DNA of 36,684 nt from Stenotrophomonas maltophilia (GTDB taxonomy: Bacteria > Pseudomonadota > Gammaproteobacteria > Xanthomonadales > Xanthomonadaceae): contig DJBL01000075.1 of assembly GCA_002435595.1 (NCBI GenBank), positions 1-36,684 of the forward strand, given 5' to 3'. Shown here one piece after another: positions 32,401-36,684 of the stretch. Below the pieces are notes generated by a model that had not been told where the DNA came from, ran no database searches, and saw only the letters and a list, made by a program, of their open reading frames with translations. Both the position numbers and the translations under genes were made by a program. How positions within the stretch are numbered: position 1 is the first letter of the stretch; the number at the start of each line of letters is the position of its first letter.

Positions 32401-33279
32401 TCAGGCGTCCGGCGGCATCGGGTCGTCGTTGCGGATCGTGGTGCGCACCTGGAACAGCTCGGGGAAGAAGGTCAGCTCCAGCGCCTGGCGCAGGAACCCG
32501 ACCCCGCTGGAGCCGCCGGTGCCGCGCTTGAAGCCGATCACCCGCATCACCGTGCGCATGTGCCGGAAGCGCCACAGCTGGAAGGCGGTCTCCAGGTCCA
32601 CCAGGTCCTCGCACAGCGCGTATTCGCGCCAGAAGCGGTCGGTGTTCTGGTAGATGCGCTCGAACACCGGGTGCAGGGCGTCGTCGGCCACGTGCGGCTG
32701 GCGCCAGTCGCGGCCGGTGTACTCGGCCGGGACCGGGTGCCCGAAGCGGGCCAGGTAGCGCAGGAACTCCTCGTACAGGCTGGGCGCATCCAGCACCTCC
32801 TGCAGCTGCGCCTGGCCGGCCGGGTCATGCGAGAACACCTGCAGCATCTGCGCGTTCTTGTTGCCCAGCAGGAACTCGATATAGCGGTATTGCAGCGACT
32901 GGAAGCCCGAGGACGGGCCGAGCACGTCGCGGAAGCCCATGTACTCCGACGGGGTCAGGGTTTCCAGCACCGACCACTGCTCGGTGAGCTGGCGCAGCAC
33001 CTGCTTGCTGCGCGCCAGCACCTTGCGGCACTGCCAGACCTCGTCGCGCTGCAGGAAGCCGATCGCCGCGCGCAGCTCGTGGGCCAGCAGCTTCAGCCAC
33101 AGCTCGGAGGTCTGGTGCTGGATGATGAACAGCATCTCATCGTGATGCGGCGGGTTGGACAGCGGCTGCTGGGCACTGAGCAGCTGGTCCAGCCGCAGGT
33201 AGCCGCCGTAGGTCAGGCGTCCCTCCAGATCGGTGTGGATACCGGCTTCGAGGTCGCGTTGGTTCTTCTCGACGGACAT
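32401..33279 (-). CDS. kynA: Tryptophan 2,3-dioxygenase
   Basis: This haem enzyme oxidises L-tryptophan to N-formylkynurenine, the first step of the kynurenine pathway. The 292-residue protein keeps His55 (FIIQHQTSELW) in the active site and His240 (WRFRHMRTVMRVIG) as haem ligand, at the same numbers as in Xanthomonas campestris. The substrate loop IGFKRGTGGSSG is intact. The ATG at 33279 gives this numbering; a TTG 12 nt earlier is less likely. No other kyn gene is in the window. It is divergent from the dehydrogenase operon. Confidence 0.96.
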   Translation of the reverse strand: MSVEKNQRDLEAGIHTDLEGRLTYGGYLRLDQLLSAQQPLSNPPHHDEMLFIIQHQTSELWLKLLAHELRAAIGFLQRDEVWQCRKVLARSKQVLRQLTEQWSVLETLTPSEYMGFRDVLGPSSGFQSLQYRYIEFLLGNKNAQMLQVFSHDPAGQAQLQEVLDAPSLYEEFLRYLARFGHPVPAEYTGRDWRQPHVADDALHPVFERIYQNTDRFWREYALCEDLVDLETAFQLWRFRHMRTVMRVIGFKRGTGGSSGVGFLRQALELTFFPELFQVRTTIRNDDPMPPDA

Positions 33280-33291
33280 GGCAGGGGCCAA

Positions 33292-33560
33292 ATGAGGGGC
33301 ACAAAGGGTAGCGCAGTGCGTGAGCTGCCGGCGCAGCCCCTACCCTACGCCGGCGTGCGGTGCCCCGGGGGATCGCCAATCTGCGCGCCGGCGCTGTTGG
33401 CGTCGCCCCGGGCCAGGGCCCGGCCGAACCCGCTCATGCGCCGTTGCGGCAACTGAATACGTTGCAGTTATTGGCCTTGCGCAGCCCCGATGCGGTATAC
33501 CGGGGGCGCCATTGGGGAATTCCTTGCTGCGCCGCAGGACGGCTTTTTCGTACGTCTTCC
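33292..33560. other. Intergenic region between kynA and the dehydrogenase operon
   Basis: The region between divergent kynA and E1 alpha genes holds no convincing gene. The forward frame stays open through it, but its translation is Arg/Pro/Gly-rich and unlike any dehydrogenase N-terminus. The only clear element is the promoter at 33561-33589. Confidence 0.5.
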
Positions 33561-33589
33561 TTAACATGGCAATTCATATCATTTGTAAC
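33561..33589 (+). promoter_or_regulatory. Predicted sigma70 promoter of the dehydrogenase operon
   Basis: TTAACA (33561-33566, 5 of 6 to consensus) and TGTAAC (33584-33589, 4 of 6) are separated by 17 bp in a locally A/T-rich stretch. Transcription near 33596 would exclude the earlier in-frame ATG at 33567 and supports the start at 33614. Confidence 0.5.
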
Positions 33590-33613
33590 TTCCTGTCGAA
33601 GGTGCAGTACGCA

Positions 33614-34696
33614 ATGACGGTTGCCGCTGAGTTCAAGATCGAATACCTGCAGTACCTGGACACGGACGGCACGCTCGTCCGCGATGACCTGCCCGACGCC
33701 CTGCGCGACCCGCGCGCGCTGCTGCCGATGTTCAAGCAGATGCTGTTCGTGCGCGTGTTCGACGGCAAGTCGATCGCGCTGCAGCGTACCGGCAAGCTGG
33801 GCACCTATGCAGCCTGCCTGGGCCATGAAGCGGCGCACGTGGGCATTGGCGCTGCGATGCAGAAGGACGACGTGTTCGCCCCCTCCTACCGCGAGTACGG
33901 CGCGATGTTCATGCGTGGCGTGCGCCCGCACGACGTGCTGATGTACTGGGGCGGCGACGAGCGCGGCAACGACTACGGCGGCAACGCAGCCAAGGATTTC
34001 CCGTTCTGCGTGCCGATCTCCACCCAGTGCCTGCATGCCGCCGGCGCTGCGCTGAAGTTCAAGCTCAACAACGAAAAGCAGATCGCGGTGGCGGTGTGCG
34101 GCGATGGCGGCAGTTCCAAGACCGACTTCTACGCCGCGCTCAATTCCGCCGGTGCCTACAAGCTCCCGCTGATCCTGTGCATCGTCAACAACGGCTGGGC
34201 CATCTCGGTCCCGCGTTCGGCCCAGACCGGTGCCGAGACGCTGGCGCAGAAAGGCCTGGCCGGCGGCCTGCACTGCCTGCAGGTGGACGGCAACGACCTG
34301 ATCGCGGTAATGGCCGCCATGCTGCAGGCGCGCGAGCGTGCGCTGGCCGGCGACGGTGGCACCGTGCTGGAACTGATGACCTACCGCCTGTCCGACCACA
34401 CCACCGCCGATGACGCGCGCCGCTACCGCGACGACGCCGAGGTGAAGGATGCCTGGCAGCGCGAGCCGATGCTGCGCCTGCGTAAGTACCTCACCAACGC
34501 CGGCGTGTGGAGCGAGGAAGAAGAAGCCGCCTGGACCGCCGAGTGCGGCAAGCGCGTGGACGAGGAAGTGAACCTGTACCTCAACACCCCGGTGCAGCCG
34601 GTCGAGGCGATGTTCGACTTCCTCTATGCCGATCCGCCGCAGGACCTGCTGGCCCAGCGTGCCCAGGCCATCGCCCTGGAGCAGCGCCATGGATGA
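33614..34696 (+). CDS. 2-Oxoacid dehydrogenase E1 component, alpha subunit
   Basis: This is the thiamine-diphosphate subunit of a heterotetrameric E1 (pyruvate or branched-chain 2-oxoacid dehydrogenase type), decarboxylating the 2-oxoacid and acylating E2. The 360-residue protein contains YAACLGHEAAHVGIGAAM, DVFAPSYREYGAMFMRGV and the ThDP motif GDGGSSKTDFYAALNSAG ... CIVNN. A phosphorylation-loop-like RLSDHTTADDA region is also present. It cannot be assigned to pyruvate or branched-chain acids from sequence alone. The ATG at 33614 (MTVAAEFK) has GAAGG upstream. The stop overlaps the beta subunit start. Confidence 0.9.
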   Translation: MTVAAEFKIEYLQYLDTDGTLVRDDLPDALRDPRALLPMFKQMLFVRVFDGKSIALQRTGKLGTYAACLGHEAAHVGIGAAMQKDDVFAPSYREYGAMFMRGVRPHDVLMYWGGDERGNDYGGNAAKDFPFCVPISTQCLHAAGAALKFKLNNEKQIAVAVCGDGGSSKTDFYAALNSAGAYKLPLILCIVNNGWAISVPRSAQTGAETLAQKGLAGGLHCLQVDGNDLIAVMAAMLQARERALAGDGGTVLELMTYRLSDHTTADDARRYRDDAEVKDAWQREPMLRLRKYLTNAGVWSEEEEAAWTAECGKRVDEEVNLYLNTPVQPVEAMFDFLYADPPQDLLAQRAQAIALEQRHG

Positions 34697-35756
34697 GATC
34701 AAGAACAGCGCCTCCAGCGCGCAGACCAACGCCGCCGACAGCGCTGCCGTCGCGCGCGGAGAACAGAACATGACCACCACCCCGATCACCCTCATCGAAG
34801 CCATCACCCAGGCCCTGGCCTGGGAGCTGGAGCACGACAAATCGGTGCTGGTGCTGGGCGAGGACGTGGGCGTCAACGGCGGCGTGTTCCGCGCCACCGC
34901 CGGCCTGCAGCAGCGCTTCGGCGCCGACCGCATCCTGGACACCCCGCTGGATGAAACCACCATCGCCGGGTTGACCATCGGCCTGGCCGCCCAGGGCATG
35001 AAGCCGGTGGCCGAAGCCCAGTTCGACGGCTTCATGTACCCGATGGTGGACCACATCATCTGCCACGCCGCGCGCCTGCGTTACCGTACCCGTGGTCGCC
35101 TGCACTGCCCGATGGTGCTGCGCGTGCCGTGGGGCGGCGGCATCCGCGCGCCGGAGCACCACAGCGAAGCCAACGAGGCCATCTTCACCAACGTGCCGGG
35201 CCTGCGCGTGGTGCTGCCGTCCTCGCCGCAGCGCGCCTACGGCCTGCTGCTGGCCGCGATCCGCGAGCCGGATCCGGTGATCTACATGGAGCCCAAGCGG
35301 ATCTATCGCCAGTACAAGGAAGTGGTCGTCAACGACGGCGAAGCCTTGCCGCTGGACGTCTGCTTCGTGCTGCGCGACGGCACCGACGTGACCCTGGTGA
35401 CCTGGGGCGCGCAGGTGAAGGAAGCGCTGGAAGCAGCCGACAAGCTGGCCGGCGAAGGCATCAGTGCCGAAGTGATCGACGTGGCCACGCTGCGCCCGCT
35501 GGACTTTGCCACCATCGCCGAGTCGGTGGCCAAGACCGGCCGCTGCGTGATCGTGCAGGAAGCGCCGAAGACCGCCGGTTTCGGTGCGGAAATCGCCGCA
35601 CGCCTGGCCGAGGAATCGCTGTACGACCTGCTGGCACCGGTCGAGCGCGTGACCGGCTATGACACCCACATTCCGCTGTTCCGCCTGGAAATGAAGTACC
35701 TGCCCAGCGTGGACCGGATCGTCAGCGCGGCCAAACGCGCCATTGCGGCAGGCTGA
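34689..35756 (+). CDS. 2-Oxoacid dehydrogenase E1 component, beta subunit
   Basis: This partner of E1 alpha forms the active site and binds the E2 core. The 355-residue protein has TLIEAITQALAWELEHDKSVLVLGEDVG, RILDTPLDETTIAGLTIGLAA, QFDGFMYPMVDHIICHAARLRYRTRG and, late, EEAPKTAGFGAEIAA-like sequence. Two starts compete. ATG 34689 overlaps the alpha gene by 8 nt, has GGAG upstream, and adds 27 residues with strong G/C at third codon positions, so it is preferred. ATG 34770 gives the bare family length (328). Confidence 0.9.
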   Translation: MDEIKNSASSAQTNAADSAAVARGEQNMTTTPITLIEAITQALAWELEHDKSVLVLGEDVGVNGGVFRATAGLQQRFGADRILDTPLDETTIAGLTIGLAAQGMKPVAEAQFDGFMYPMVDHIICHAARLRYRTRGRLHCPMVLRVPWGGGIRAPEHHSEANEAIFTNVPGLRVVLPSSPQRAYGLLLAAIREPDPVIYMEPKRIYRQYKEVVVNDGEALPLDVCFVLRDGTDVTLVTWGAQVKEALEAADKLAGEGISAEVIDVATLRPLDFATIAESVAKTGRCVIVQEAPKTAGFGAEIAARLAEESLYDLLAPVERVTGYDTHIPLFRLEMKYLPSVDRIVSAAKRAIAAG

Positions 35757-35757
35757 C

Positions 35758-36111
35758 ATGCGGGCCCGCCTCCTAGGCCCGTACCGCAGCCAGTATTCCA
35801 ACCCGCTCCGGTTCCGCACCGGCCAGATCGTCGAACTCGGTGTTCGTGACGAGGAATGGCCGGCGTTTGCCTGGGTACGCACCGATGACGGGCGTGCCGG
35901 GTGGGCACCGGTGGCGTGGCTGCAGTTGCTGGACGAGGGTCGCGCAGAAGCCCTGCGCGACTACGACGCCCGCGAACTGGATGTGGACAGCGGTGAACTG
36001 GTCAAACTGCATCATGAACACGGTGGTTGGTGGTGGTCCGAGCGCGCGAACGGCGCGACGGGCTGGCTGCCGGCCCGCGATCTCGAACTGCTGGAAGAGA
36101 ACTGCACATGA
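35758..36111 (+). CDS. Small protein with two SH3-like domains
   Basis: The 117-residue product lies between E1 beta (stop 1 nt before its ATG) and E2 (ATGA overlap), so it must be translated with the complex. It reads as two SH3-like units. Residues about 3-52 contain GPYRSQYSNPLRFRTGQIVELG ... FAWVRTDDGRAGWAPVAWLQLL. Residues about 62-115 contain DYDARELDVDSGELVKLHHEH ... WWSERANGATGWLPARDLELL. The ALYDY-like start and G-W-x-P end are clear in the second. No signal peptide is seen, so it is cytoplasmic. Its role with the dehydrogenase is unknown; a scaffold or regulator is an inference. Confidence 0.8.
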   Translation: MRARLLGPYRSQYSNPLRFRTGQIVELGVRDEEWPAFAWVRTDDGRAGWAPVAWLQLLDEGRAEALRDYDARELDVDSGELVKLHHEHGGWWWSERANGATGWLPARDLELLEENCT

Positions 36112-36684
36112 GTGAGAACAAGAATTTCCACCTGCCCGACCTCGGCGAAGGCCTGCCCGACGCGACGATCGTCGAGTGGTTCGTCAAGGAAGGCGACGTG
36201 ATCAAGCTGGACGAGCCGCTGGTCTCGATGGAGACCGCCAAGGCCGTGGTCGAAGTGCCCTCCCCGTTCTCGGGCAAGGTGCTGAAGCTGGCCGGTGGCG
36301 AGGGTGACATCATCCCCACCGGCAGCGTGCTGGCCCAGTTCGAGCTGGACCCGAACCTGCCGCAGCGCGCCGATGGCCAGGACACCGGCCATAGCCACGG
36401 GCATGCCGCCCCGGCCCCCACCCCGAGTACCGGCCAACCTGCGGCCGCGCACCCGGACAAGGTGGTCGCCTCCGATGACGGTGGCGAGATCGCCAAGCCC
36501 GGCGCCGAGCGCGATGACGCCGGCACCGTGGTCGGCGCGATGCAGAGCTCCAATGCCGTGCACGCCGAGCAGGCGGTTGCGGTCGGCGGGGTCAAGGCCG
36601 TGCCGGCCGTACGCGCCACCGCGCGCAAGCTGGGCGTGGACCTCAGCCGCGTGCGTGCCACCGGCACCGACGGCGCGGTGACCA
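36108..36684 (+). CDS. 2-Oxoacid dehydrogenase E2 (acyltransferase), partial
   Basis: The first 192 codons of the E2 core protein are present; the window ends before the catalytic domain. Residues about 5-80 form a lipoyl domain (LPDLGEGLPDATIVEWFVKEGD) with the lipoylated Lys45 in METAKA. An Ala/Pro/His-rich linker follows (GHSHGHAAPAP). The peripheral subunit-binding domain that docks E1 or E3 starts near residue 165 (VPAVRATARKLGVDLSRV). There is a single lipoyl domain. The ATG overlaps the SH3-like gene by 4 nt. Confidence 0.93.
   Translation, partial: MSENKNFHLPDLGEGLPDATIVEWFVKEGDVIKLDEPLVSMETAKAVVEVPSPFSGKVLKLAGGEGDIIPTGSVLAQFELDPNLPQRADGQDTGHSHGHAAPAPTPSTGQPAAAHPDKVVASDDGGEIAKPGAERDDAGTVVGAMQSSNAVHAEQAVAVGGVKAVPAVRATARKLGVDLSRVRATGTDGAVT

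Noticed and set aside
33320..33613. N-terminal extension of the E1 alpha subunit
   Set aside because: The frame is open but has Arg/Pro-rich content unlike the family, and the predicted promoter lies inside it.

Overview
This is a gene-dense, very GC-rich chromosomal window from a gammaproteobacterium of the family Xanthomonadaceae, most probably Stenotrophomonas. Three things point there. A Crp homologue of the xanthomonad Clp type sits next to speD. The tryptophan 2,3-dioxygenase carries its catalytic and haem histidines at positions 55 and 240, as in Xanthomonas campestris. GTAG-headed palindromic repeats (the SMAG type known from S. maltophilia) lie between genes, including a threefold tandem array. 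No rRNA, tRNA, CRISPR array, prophage or insertion sequence was seen; nearly everything is core chromosome.

Layout. 1-730: a bidirectional terminator, then about 600 bp of apparently non-coding, hairpin-rich DNA. 728-1551 (-): rpsI and rplM. 1735-2379 (+): coq7. 2578-3372 (-): speD, divergent from clp (3520-4209, +). 4361-5122 (+): a TauE/SafE permease. 5178-10725 (-): a tryptophan operon in the order trpE, SIMPL-domain protein, trpG, trpD, trpC, HAD-IB phosphatase, with a possible Trp-codon leader before trpE. 10896-13595 (-): yegS-like lipid kinase, SSAT-like acetyltransferase, rpe and a membrane J-domain protein. 13739-15336 (+): purC and an Mpo1-like protein. 15704-21611 (+): a six-gene Mrp-type Na+(K+)/H+ antiporter operon (fused A/B, C, D, E, F, G) joined by 1- to 4-nt overlaps. 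21736-22692 (-): a Ca2+/cation antiporter. 22793-24065: a lipoprotein and an uncharacterised protein. 24100-28008: the homogentisate module, with a pentapeptide-repeat gene, hmgA and hppD on - and a divergent MarR regulator on +. 28203-29975: two uncharacterised genes, divergent. 30040-33279 (-): a thioredoxin-like lipoprotein, a POT peptide transporter and kynA. 33614-36684 (+): a 2-oxoacid dehydrogenase operon (E1 alpha, E1 beta, a tandem SH3-like protein, E2), cut by the window end.

Themes. Aromatic amino-acid metabolism appears three times: tryptophan synthesis (trp), tryptophan oxidation (kynA) and tyrosine/homogentisate degradation (hppD-hmgA). The clearest regulatory element is a perfect palindrome exactly filling the spacer of the predicted hppD promoter, beside a divergent marR gene. 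The least explained elements are a forward-strand terminator with no forward gene before it (a small-RNA candidate), the Trp-codon cluster before trpE, the SH3-like gene inside the dehydrogenase operon, and a few conserved-looking but unrecognised genes. I found no clearly novel multi-gene defence, secretion or mobile system.
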